From positions 464,452 to 528,451 of the forward strand of contig JANPWX010000081.1 in assembly GCA_024734555.1 (NCBI GenBank): a stretch of 64,000 nucleotides of DNA. Reading direction: 5' to 3'. Below, piece after piece: positions 47,936-58,555 of this stretch. The notes under the pieces were generated by a model, which saw nothing but the letters and a program-made list of their open reading frames with translations, did not search any database and had not been told where the DNA came from. Both the position numbers and the translations under genes were made by a program. Numbering within the stretch: the first letter of the stretch is position 1; each line of letters starts with the position of its first letter. The stretch comes from Trochalopteron elliotii (taxonomy: Eukaryota > Chordata > Aves > Passeriformes > Leiothrichidae).

Positions 47936-50900
47936 TATTCTTTATAATATTCCCTGAATCGTGGCTCTATATATATGAGAAAGTATGAACATGAGTAAAA
48001 GTACATTTAAAAAATGTCTTAAGATACAAACCTTGTATTTGTTCCTTGGTACAATTAAAAGAAAAAACATAATTAGACTGGAATTAAGGATTGTCAAAAT
48101 TTGCTGTTAAATTTGTGTTTACACTAATTATTTTTATAATATTCAAGAATAGTTTTTAAACAGAAGATTAAGAAAGTTTGTCAAAATAAATTTAAGTATG
48201 ATCAATAAATAAATTCTATTCTGCATTTTTAAATTTATTATTTCTTGTTAAATTTGAGGTACTCTAAATTACATATTTTTTCCTTCTATTGAAACTGAAA
48301 AATGGAGCTAAAGTGGCTTATGTGGCCTAAATATCTGATTATATCAAATGACAATATGGTGTATTTTTGCATATAAATAATTAAAGGCTTGAATGAAAAT
48401 TTACAAGAAAAAAAGTGTTAAAATGGGTGATTGTAGAATATCTCTGTAATATTGGTAGACATAAAATTGCAGTGTGGATCTCCACCATGATATTCCATGG
48501 GATAAAATGGGGCAGCTCAGGCAGGTTCAAGTGTCCTAAATCTATCAGTGAAAGGATTCTGTACTTGTACAGGCTGGCCTTTGAAGTTCTGCATCCTAGG
48601 GCCTAAGGTATAACAATTACATTAAAAAAAAATTCAGGTTTAAAATTTTCTGCTTCAATGTTCATTTCACAGACTGTTTGTAGAGTAATTAGGGCAACAT
48701 GTAGTCCATGACATGTCTTGGTCTTCAAGTTTCTGGATCAAGCTGAACAGATCATTTAGAGGTCACTTACAGGTTACACACCTGGATTTCCTTTCCTCAA
48801 ATGGGAAGCAATGGTTATGTTTCTAGTGTGGGGCACAGCATGTTCATGAGTCATCTTTTGCCTCTAATTGAGGTGTTGCCTTTGACATAGTAAATGCCTA
48901 AATGGATCATGCACTTAAAATCTAGCAGGTGATATATTTTGTGCTTCAAGCAAGATGAAAATTTCTGATTTAATGTCCCTAGACCAGAGCTTCTCTCCAT
49001 AATTTCCATTTTACTGTAAAGGTAGTGAAAGAGACTGAACACATAGTTTCCATGAACGAGTCTTACATTTCAAGGTAGACTTTCAGTCAAAAAATATAAT
49101 TAAGTATCTTCTTCAGATTCATAAAGATGATTTCAACCTTCTAACAGTATTATGTCAACTTGCCTTAAATTCTACACTTAGAAATGTGAAGTTCTGCGGG
49201 ATGTTACGATCATATTTTTAAGCTTTTTCCATATGAAGGTAACAGAGGCTAACAATATTTTCTATATTAAAAGAGACTATGAACAAGGTTCAAAGACACT
49301 GTTTTTCAAAATCTTATTATACCTATTTATGTGTGTGTCTTTGTATTCAGAATGTGAACCTCTATCACAAAGATGGTCATTATTTTGCTTGGTAGGGTTA
49401 TTACTGCTCTGCCATTTTATATCTTTGGAAAGATACCAAATTTTGTTCCATTTATAAGCCTTAAATAATGCACTATTCTTAATTAAATATTTTCTTGTTA
49501 ATTGCATAAGGACAGTAACATAGTCTTTAGCTTCAACTAAGTTCCTTGGGTTTTTTTAAAAGCTAAAAATGGTGAGTTTATTTGATTTATGTTTACTTTG
49601 GGATTCTGTTTCATTATTAGAAAAAATAGACACATATTTGGGTCATTATTTAAGCTCTTCTGTATTCGGTTTTCCCTCCTGCATGTGACACTTTCACTGA
49701 AAGAAGCTGAATGTATTACTGAACAGTGCAGTAAGTCACTTTGTGTACAATTAAAATATGTAATTTCTGACCAGAATTCCTTCCTTCACCAAAGGTATAC
49801 ATTAGCACCTTAATGATGCATGAAGATGAATCCCAGTTGCAAATGCACAAGCCTTCATAATATTTTAGGGAACCAACAATTAGCATTTTGGAATTGTGTG
49901 TGCATCTCACCAGCAATCTGGTTCTCCTCCTCCTTCCTGTTTTGAAGTCAACAGCCTGTGTTACACCAGCCATCTGCAGTTCCACAGACAGGTGCAGGGT
50001 CAGCATCACAGCTCCAAACATGGGGTTCAGAGAGAGATGAAAAAAATTGCTAAGCAACTAAGAAGAATTTCCAGCATAATTAAAACCCTCCACCAGCAAA
50101 CATTTCTAAAAATAGGCATGTTTTTGTTTGGTTTTTTTACATTTCTCTGGACATGGTTTGTTCAGAAAAACAGCACATGGACTTGCTTGCAAATTTAAAC
50201 TGTGTAGGAAAAATGACAAATATATAAGGCTAACCATAAAATGTAGCGAAAAAATCCACATAGTTGGTTAAATAGTTATGCCTTGGAGTTAATAGACTAT
50301 TCTGCAGTCTTGATTGCCTTAAAAACATGATGCTGCTCTCTAACAGCTGTAGACACCAACCAAAATGCTGAGGTGGTGCAAGTGTCATATAAGTACAGCA
50401 CAGGAGATCTGGCTAGTGAACTCTCTAAACTTTACACATTGTTGCATCTGCTCAAATTTCAGGTTTTTTTTTATTTTTTCCACCTTTCTATTGCTTTAGT
50501 GGACTGAACATTTCCTACAAACTCCCCCTCTTTCTGCATATTCTTCTCCCTTTGATTTGGACCTATCAATGGGGTTTTAGGCAAAGAGAATTAAAATAAC
50601 ACCATCCTCTATGTAAATAATTATACAAATAACAAGTGCACCTTGGTTGAAATAAATTCTGTTCCCAGACCTTATCTTACAAGCAAGGGGTTCAGTGAAG
50701 CACACAAGTGGAGACTTTGTATGCATTGAAAAGCTCTGTCACCTGTGTCAGACAAATAGAATTTTCATCCAACATCTTCTGAAAATATTGCTATTGGGTG
50801 AAATTATGGTAGTACTTAGGAAAAATTTTTTTCCCTTTTTTTTATATACACAGTGATTTCAGTATCAGTAAGGCTAACTAGCATTCACTGGTGAAATTTT

Positions 50901-52439
50901 CATACGTAAAGTATATTCTAGTTGATATTATTTATGTACCTAATGATGAAAACTTTTGGTATTACTGTCTAGTGATCTCCATAATAATTTTTTCTTTTGT
51001 TTTAATGTCATATCAGGGCTTTAGTGACCCTCTAAATTATCAGATGTTTTAGCATATAAAAATAGTAACTCTGATTATTTTATTTTTCTCTAGTAGAATC
51101 TCAAATGTGAATGATATTATTAATGAAAGATAGATCAATAACATTGAGAAAAGTATAAATTTCTTCAAAATTTTGTCATTTAGATGAAATGGAAATCCTA
51201 TTTTCTTCTTAGACTAAAGCCAAAAAGTCTTACTTAAAGATCATTAAATTTGTATACAGACATAATTAAATCATAGGTGACATTTCAAGTTAGCAATTAG
51301 AAAAGTTAGGCAAGGCATCAATATCTTTCCAGTGAAAATCCTTGCTAAGTGACACTGTTAGCAAAAAAAGAAATTATCTTTAATTGTATTCGAAACTTAT
51401 CTTAACCTCAAAACATGAACTGAGTGTATAAATTTGTAATTACCTATCCCTGGTTTTCTTTTGGTTTTTGTTAGTTTGACTGTTTTTTCTTCAATAAAAT
51501 TATTTGCTGGGATGTCTCTACTGCTATAATATAAGCAAACCATGAAATATATCTTATTTTCAAATGTAAGGCATATACTTAGTGTATTGATATTATTTCT
51601 TAATTTTCTCCTGTGCATTATCTAATACATTTGCATTGTTTGATTTCCATTTATATGCTGATATTTCAGAAGAATGTTCATCCATTCCGGAAATTTAGAT
51701 TCCTAGTTATACACAAATTTTGATCTGCTTCTCCTTCTGCCTACCAAATGCATCACTTCCATATTCTAAATCTAATTTCCAAATTAAAGTATCCTTTTAA
51801 AATGAGAATATGAAGGTCTTTTGAGAAGATGTACTGTTTAATAATTCATTTCTTATGTGTTCTGATGCTGTGCAGTAAGTGTTAAAAATGATTAATCCAG
51901 TCTGGCTACAAAAAGCTACATTCTTCACTCATTCCAGCAGGCAAACACAAATGAAATTCTTGTGAAGAGTGGGCACAATAAATGTACACAGGCACATGTT
52001 AGGACATGGCCTGGGGTATAACTAACTAAACTCACCATGAGAAACTGCTGGACATGGGAAGAGAAATTGCTGGGTATGACAGATAATAGAGGGAGAAGTT
52101 GACAAGTGTTATGGGTTGTACTGTGAATAATGGCCAGATTTCCCATAAAGTTACATGGCAGTGAGGTGAGAGATGACCAAATCTCATAAATAATTGAAGG
52201 GTCAGCTGGGCCTCTCTCAGAAGTGAGATACAGCAAGGTCAGCAACCCTCAGCAACCACAATCTGTGAGATACCAAACTGGAGTACAGGTGTAAAAAAAG
52301 TGAGTCCAGTAGGGAAAGTGTAATTAGCAACAGAGCGTTTATTTGGGATGAAACACAGGTGGAGAAAGGATGCAAATAGATGGGGAAAACAAGCATGGGA
52401 AATGGAGAGGAGCTGGAACCACAGAGGCTAATTGAGTGC
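47936..52439. other. Unannotated AT-rich DNA
   Basis: No gene is recognised. The last part (about 51930-52439) is less AT-rich and on the minus strand contains CAAATAAACGCTCTGTTGC (about 52330-52350), an AATAAA-type signal. It could belong to the ERV-like feature that follows, but I cannot show this. Confidence 0.5.
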
Positions 52440-52741
52440 AAGGAACTTGCTAGCTGGAATACTCCTCTGGTTGAGCCCTGTCCTTGTTAAATTCTATTCT
52501 TAACCAGTTTGTGCACGAGTGCATTTCATCCTGTGTATGAGTGTGTGAGCCACTGGTGACCTTCAGGAGGGATTAGTGAGTGAGTAGGATGAGAGATCTG
52601 AGTGCCAGCCACTGATGAAAGACATATTATGTGTGAGGGTGTGGAGGAGAACCACTAGTAACCTTGGACTAGTGTGTAGTAACAGGATCCCAGCACCTGG
52701 AAAGACTCAAGGCCTCAGGATCTGACCAAGGAACTTGTGTT
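52440..52741 (-). mobile_element. Probable ERV-derived DNA next to the LTR
   Basis: The segment is distinctly less AT-rich than its surroundings and holds two related blocks, GAGCCACTGGTGACCTT (about 52546-52562) and GAACCACTAGTAACCTT (about 52649-52665), roughly 100 bp apart. This is an imperfect direct repeat. Its position directly downstream (minus reading) of the LTR suggests the untranslated leader of the same element. No primer-binding site or coding motif is recognisable, and the strand is inferred from the LTR only. Confidence 0.35.
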
Positions 52742-53221
52742 TGGAGATTTGAGCATGAACAGGACTGAGGTACTGCTAGATGTTCCTCGAGCTTTTATTG
52801 TGGCATCAGTTTTATAACGGGGTTTTAGACAATTGAAAGATGGCAACAGCTCACGTCTTGCTATCAGTAGCTAAAGATTTCTTTGTTACAAGGCATTTTA
52901 AAAACTTTCTAGCTAATAGCATATTGTTGAAGCTTATAGACAATTATTCTAGCTAATCACTGAAAACACACGTACACTTATTTCAAACAATGCTTGCTTG
53001 TATGCTTTTTATTAACAACAAATAATACTCTTATTTGGCTTAAAACTCTACTATCTTGCTGGGTATATTTTTCTGCAATATTAAGGTCTATCCTAAAACT
53101 CAAACTATTGTTTCACGTTCTTGCTTGCTGTACTATTGTAACTTTTCCTACTTTTAAGCTTTGCAGTTGCAGCTAATTCTAAAGTTTTCTGCTCTTTCTG
53201 TTTCTGGGGCCCGCTTTCACA
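52742..53221 (-). mobile_element. Probable LTR of an avian endogenous retrovirus
   Basis: On the minus strand the element begins TGTGAAAGCGGGCCCCAGAA (53221 downward), the kind of TG start seen in avian ERV LTRs. A TATA box, TTATAAAA, corresponds to 52810-52817. A polyadenylation signal, AATAAA, corresponds to 52794-52799, followed by a short R/U5-like stretch. The close spacing of TATA and AATAAA resembles the LTR at 41.8 kb. The 3' end is uncertain: TCTCCA at 52742 or GTTCA at about 52756 are both possible. No target duplication was found, which fits an LTR still attached to internal sequence or a rearranged copy. Confidence 0.55.
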
Positions 53222-56200
53222 GCTTTCTGAAAGCCTTCTTACCTTTAATATTTCCCACAGAACTGTGGGAGGCACCTGGGGTCTGGGCAAAGATGTTACA
53301 GGGACTTGGAGTCTGGGATAATATACAAGGAGTGTATAGATGTGGTGTGGGAAGTCAGCAGATCTGAAGAGGGAGAATGTCCATGTGGAAGCACTGGAGA
53401 GCCCTGTGTGTTTGTACCCACAAACCTCTTCCCCACCTCACTGCTGATGGGACATGGCCACAGGGAGCCTCTGCATCCATGAGTCTGTCCATGGTCAGAC
53501 ACCACAAGGTCTGAGGGGGAGAAAAGTCCTCTCTCCATGACCAGGAGGAAGAATTCCCTGAGTCACGAAGTCTACCAGGTCTGGCTGCCTTCTACTGTAG
53601 GTTTCACATGTTAATCAGGATGAACACTAAGTTGTCCTCTAGTCTCTAATTCATCCTTAAAAGAGCCTTCAGCACAAAAATTAAAGAGAACATTGTTTTT
53701 TTCATGAGAGAAACAATGCATACTCAATATAATGACTTTTACCATTTGTGTTAAGGTCCCCAAAATCATAGCAATTTAACTAGGAACAAATTATACAAAA
53801 TATACCCATCTTATTTTCTAATACATCCCCACTTGAAAGTCAATTTTGTACTAGGAAAAAAGCTAGGTTATGTAATTTATTATTTAAACAGGCCTATTTC
53901 TAAACCTTATTATATTTTGCTGCTGGTTTCTGCTGCAAGCCAGACATTAAGTGTGAAGTGTCTTAGGAGGCTGCAAAGTCTGAGAGCAAACATTAATACT
54001 TTTTCTTATATGCAAGTATTTTGACAAATACATTTGAAATTACATGATGTAAAGTTTATATGTATTTATTACTCCTTGAAGAACAATTATTTTTGTATCA
54101 TTTTACCAGAAAAATTATCAGCACTGGTTTAGGTTCCCTGATTATGTAAACCAGTTTCCAAGTGCATTTACCTTCTATCCTGCACCATTACCAGAAGTAT
54201 TAAGTAATTTGTAGATAAGTCATTAATCATTTCCTTTTATGTTTAGTGCAATAATATTAATCATGAGTGAACAAATTGAGTAATCACATAGCTTTAATAT
54301 GTGATTCCCTCAAGACTCCTGTTGTAATTTACTAATTACAACCATGACACAATATTGTAGACTCAATCAAAAATTGCAGTTTACTGCTTTAATAATGCTT
54401 TAATTCCCAAGCTGCAGCAGCAATACCTGGCCATGAACACGCCCCCTACTTCAATGGAGCCTGCAAGGTTTACCGTGCCAGGAAAGAAAGAACAAAGAGG
54501 TTGCAGAAATGATTGAACCCCTAGTTTTCCTGAAGAATCAATGAAATTATTAACTGTTTCAGATAATTATTTATTTATCAGGAAAACAATATCTAGTTCT
54601 TTCTTATGATCTGATACACAGTAACTATAATGCTGACTAAAACCCAAACAAAATAAAGCCAAGAGAACACCATAATCAATGCCACTCTGATAACATGGAT
54701 TCTTAAAAGCTTTGCATCTACTTTTTATTTTTCATTCATCTGTAAAGATAATGCTATAAATGTGAACACTATGAGGAAGGGTAACCAAAGTGAGCAGCCA
54801 GTGCTGTATGAAGAGTACAATGTGATATGCACTTAGGTCTACAGTCAAAAAATCACATTTTTCACATCACCTTAAACAAAGATTTTTTTTTTTTTGCTTG
54901 TACTTGATTGTTATAGAGTTATGCTAACCTTTGTATTTCAGCAGGGGTCCACAGATCCTCATATAACATTTTAGAAGGGACTGTTTTAATACAAAAACAG
55001 GGCCACAGTTCTTTGTGTGTAAATACACTAATGTAGGTTGAACATGGCAAACATTGCTAAGCATTTATTGTAAACATTTTCTGCAGTCACCTGGTCAAAT
55101 GCTTTGCATCTGTGAGGAATTATCTACTTGTTATTGTAGTTATGATACTGAAGAAGCATTAATAACTTATATTTTGATGTTTCATTTCTTGGCAGTCTTT
55201 AAATCCTCTCTCTTTTTAAAAGCTATCTGTCATACAACCATAAAACTACCAAAAATCACTTGTTTTTCTTCGAAGCATGCATGGCTCATGGACGTTTTCA
55301 TTTAGCTTTATTCAGTGCTTGATTATTCACTCTTAATCCATAAACTCACCAGAAATTTTTACAAGCAAGTATTGAAACAAATTTCTATATCTCTCAGTTG
55401 TGTTGAAATGTTCTGGATGGCTTTGGCTTGGAAAAGTTTCTGTGCTATAATGAGTTGTCAATTCTGAAAGGGTTTCCTTTTGTTTGTTTATTTGTTTGTT
55501 TGGGTTTTTTAAAATCAGCCACCTTTAGGTACAAATTTTAGTTTAAAAAACTTCCTTAAAGATACACCAAAAATAGAAGATCTTGTCAAGTAGACTCTCA
55601 GAATGAATATTTTGCTATACTACATGTTATTCTAGCTTCATCATAATCCTACTGGAAACCCTTTCTTGGTTTCATGTTTGCATTATCTCTTCTTCAGTCA
55701 GTGTTTTATTCCAGAAGTCCTTAGTGCAAAATATTATCTTCTCTTCATGTTCTGTTAGTGAAAAGATATTTTATTTAATACAATAGTTTCAGTTATGAAG
55801 TCCTTAATATAGTAGTATTTCAAAGAACTGTACTTGGGAAAAGGATTAAATGTGTTATCTCTTAAGAGAGAAACTTGTGTGCTGAAAGAATATTATGGAG
55901 TTAAATTTCATCTGAATGCCTGACTTAACTATGGACCACTCTATGACTGTGGCATCTGCAGCATGTTCTGGTCACTGCGTGGGAGGGTATTTGAGCACAA
56001 CACAAACCCATTCATCTGCTAACTGTGTTACCCTGCAGTAGGAGTTTTGTCACTGAGATCAGCAACATCACTGACGATTAGGATGTTAACTTCTGACCAC
56101 TGGCTCCCTGATGGCTTTGTTGTAGTTTTAAATTAAGATTAAAATTCAACATATCACGCAGAGCTTTGACTAACCACAGGAGATTTATCTAAATTGACTT

Positions 56201-56893
56201 CTTTTTACCATTGTCAGTGATGCTTAGATCCCTTGAAAATGCTGAGGGTTTTTTTGGTTTTATTTTATCAGGGTGCTTTGTTGTAGGAATCAGGTTTTTT
56301 TTTTTTCCCCATTGCTCACACTTCATTTTCAGAAAAATATTTTTTTGAAACTTGTAGATTTATGAAACAAAAACCAGTGATGAATAGATGTTATAACAAC
56401 CCTGAAGCAAGAGTTTTGTGAGTTCTTCCTGCTCTGTGTACTATTGTGCTTTGGTATTCATACTAGAAGAATTTGGAGGAGTCATAGGTATAAAAATAAG
56501 GACTTAAGAGCAGAAAATAGGGCAGTGGTCACAAAACATTGAATTTAGTGGATAATGGACATGGTGCACTGACAGCAATGTCAGCTGCGGTCTTAGCTGG
56601 GCCCTTGATAAATACTACCAGTGATTCTTAGTCGAGTAAGAGACTGGAAATTTGACTACAAAAAGGAACACTGAATCCACACAGGAGACTGACATGATTT
56701 GGTGGTGCTTCCTTAAGCTTAAAGGTCTTCTGGGCCCCTAGAGCTGTGGGAAGGAGTCACCTGCAGATCCCCAACAGATACAACAGCCTGTGCAAGCTGA
56801 AGAGCTGCCTCAGACTCTGAGCACTAATTCTTCTTCCAAGCTGGTTAGCTTGTGTTTAATCTATATAAAAAAACCAAGAACTGAGAGTTTCTC
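53222..56893. other. Unannotated DNA
   Basis: 53222-53560 is GC-richer and may be ERV-derived or unique; no motif is identified. The remainder is AT-rich. A patch at about 54400-54530 is more GC-rich and complex than its neighbours (see findings). A T13 run lies at 54883-54895. No coding signature is seen. Confidence 0.5.
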
Positions 56894-57481
56894 ATGGAAT
56901 CATAGAATGGTTTGCATTGGAAGGGTCTTTAAAGATCATCTGCTTCCAGCACTTTCTGCTATGGGCAAGAACAGTCCACTAGATCAGGTTGCTAGAGCCC
57001 CATTCAACCTGGTCTTGAACATCACTATGAATGAGGTATCCACAGCTTCTTTGGGCAGTCTGCTCCAGTGTCTCATCACTCTCAGAATTCCTTACATCTG
57101 ATCTAACTCTACTCTTTTAGTTGTTGTCCTATAACTACATGCTCTTGCACACAGCCCCTCTTCAGCTCTCTAGTAGGCACCATTTAGGTACTGGAAGGAT
57201 GCTAGAAGGTATCCCCAGAACCTTCTCTTCTCCAGGATGAACAACTCTCATCCTGTATTATGTCAAAACTGCTCCAGCCCTCCAATCATCTCCTTCTGGT
57301 ACCTCTCGTCCTTGCAGGACTTTATCCCACAGTCTGCTCTCCTGATGTACAGGGTAGTGATCTTGTTTATGAACCCCCCTCACATCCTTAAGGATCTTAA
57401 ATTCCACTGCTTCATGGTCACTGCAGTCCAGGATGCCCTTCACATTTCCCAGCAGCTGCTCCATGTTGGTGAGAAAAAGGT
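56894..57481 (-). mobile_element. CR1 LINE, 3' part of a copy split by an LTR (EN end joined to 3' UTR)
   Basis: Read on the minus strand from the LTR, the EN coding region continues as FLTNMEQLLGNVKG and then GILDCSDHEAVEFKIL (SDH motif intact, about 57400-57440). It runs to LWDKVLQGREV, the segment just after EN. At about 57300 the sequence jumps directly to the 3' UTR (GATGATTGGAGGGCTGGAGC, then CATCCTGGAGAAGAGAAGG). The linker and the whole RT are missing. It ends at the left with GAATCATAGAATGG (56895-56908), the reverse complement of the octamer tail, and the CCCTTCCAATGC-type tail block. This is a genuine 3' terminus with a large internal deletion. Confidence 0.93.
57477..57481. repeat. 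Target-site duplication AAGGT, left copy
   Basis: AAGGT directly precedes the TG of the LTR and is matched exactly by 58232-58236 on the other side. Five bp is a usual duplication length for retroviral integration. Confidence 0.93.
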
Positions 57482-58231
57482 TGTCTTGGTTTGCAGTATG
57501 TGACCAAAAACGTGTATTCTATTTCCATCTGTTGAAACTGGCTAGGGAGGTGTTTTCTTTATCTCTTGTATAACCCATTCCTCATAACTCCGGGGGGAGG
57601 GGACAGGTGTCTTCTGATAATGGGCCAGCTGTTAATACCAGGTGGAGCAGTGTTCCTTATCTTTTTCACAACCCATCCTACCTCCAGGGGCTATCTTCTG
57701 TTAATGGGCCATTAAGGCTCACTGAGTGACTGATAAAATTACATCATCCCATTGGGAGATGCTCCACACAGTGGGAGGAGCCAAGCATTCATACCTAGAT
57801 GAAAACTGGGAGTCAGAAACATTAAGGTAGCCTGTTTTCCACTGGATTCCCAGAGGAAGACCAGACCCATCTCATTGCCACTGGACCCTTTGTACAGGAT
57901 CATCTCTACTCCAACAGAACCAAATCTGTTACTGCAGGATGATTTATTTGAACTGCTTCCAACACCCTGACCAACAGGGTGTCAGGTCGTATCTCTGACT
58001 CTGTCAGTGTTTTCTAGGATTTTTGTTTGTTTGCTTAGTTGTTTTTTTGTACTACTATATTTTTATTTTAATATTCCTAGTAAAAAACCTGTCATTCTTA
58101 TTCCCATATCTTTGCCTGAAAGCCTCTAATTGATAAATTATAATAATTTGGAGCGGGGGGGGTTTGCATTCTCCATTCCAAGGGGTGCTCCAGCTTTCCC
58201 TGGCAGATACCTGTCTTTCCAAACCAAGACA
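57482..58231 (+). mobile_element. Complete 750-bp solo LTR (ERV, TGTCTTGGTTTG...CAAACCAAGACA)
   Basis: The LTR begins TGTCTTGGTTTG and ends CAAACCAAGACA, a perfect 12-bp terminal inverted repeat with TG...CA ends. Exact 5-bp duplications, AAGGT, flank it. It sits inside the CR1 endonuclease sequence. No viral genes are present, so it is what remains after recombination between two LTRs. The U3-like half has two imperfect copies of a block with AACCCATYCT and TCTTCTGNTAATGGGCCA (57569-57626 and 57666-57711). The later half has T-rich DNA (58020-58075) and a G8 run near 58153-58162. I recognise the family as a common avian ERV LTR type but do not assign a name. The plus orientation follows the position of the duplicated U3-like blocks and is tentative. 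Confidence 0.95.
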
Positions 58232-58236
58232 AAGGT
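58232..58236. repeat. Target-site duplication AAGGT, right copy
   Basis: It is an exact match to 57477-57481 immediately after the final CA of the LTR. Confidence 0.93.
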
Positions 58237-58555
58237 CCAGCAGAGCATCTCTCCTTGTGGTCTCCTCTGGCACCTGGGGAAGGAAGTTATCATCAGTTAT
58301 CATCCCAGGAACCTCTGGGATTACCTGTGCCCTGCTTTTTTGTTTCTCTATCCAGTATCAGGGTGGTTAAAGTTCCCCATGAGGACCACATCTTGTGAGT
58401 ACGAGTCTGCTCCTATCTGTCTGCTTGGTTTTCCTGGTCAGGCAGCCTGTAGCAGATCCCCACTATAATGTCTCCTGTCCCTACCTTCCCTTTAGTCCTT
58501 ACCCACAAACTCTAGGTCAGCTTCTCACCCATCAGGCAGAGCTCCATGCACACCA
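58232..58555 (-). mobile_element. CR1 LINE, 5' part of the split copy (endonuclease)
   Basis: The minus-strand reading gives CMELCL (about 58535-58550), SLWVRTKGKVG, GDIIVGICYRLPDQE (about 58430-58475), GNFNHPD-like residues (consensus GDFNHPD, about 58360-58380, in a shifted frame) and DDNFLPQVPEETTRRDALLDL running up to the LTR. The last codons, LLDL, are completed across the insertion by FLTN at 57481 downward. The 5' end is truncated within EN at about 58555. Stops and frameshifts show it was already decaying or has decayed since. Confidence 0.93.

Noticed and set aside
48490..48606. GC-richer stretch considered as a CR1 or exon fragment
   Set aside because: No CR1 block could be matched, and the short frame has no recognisable features.
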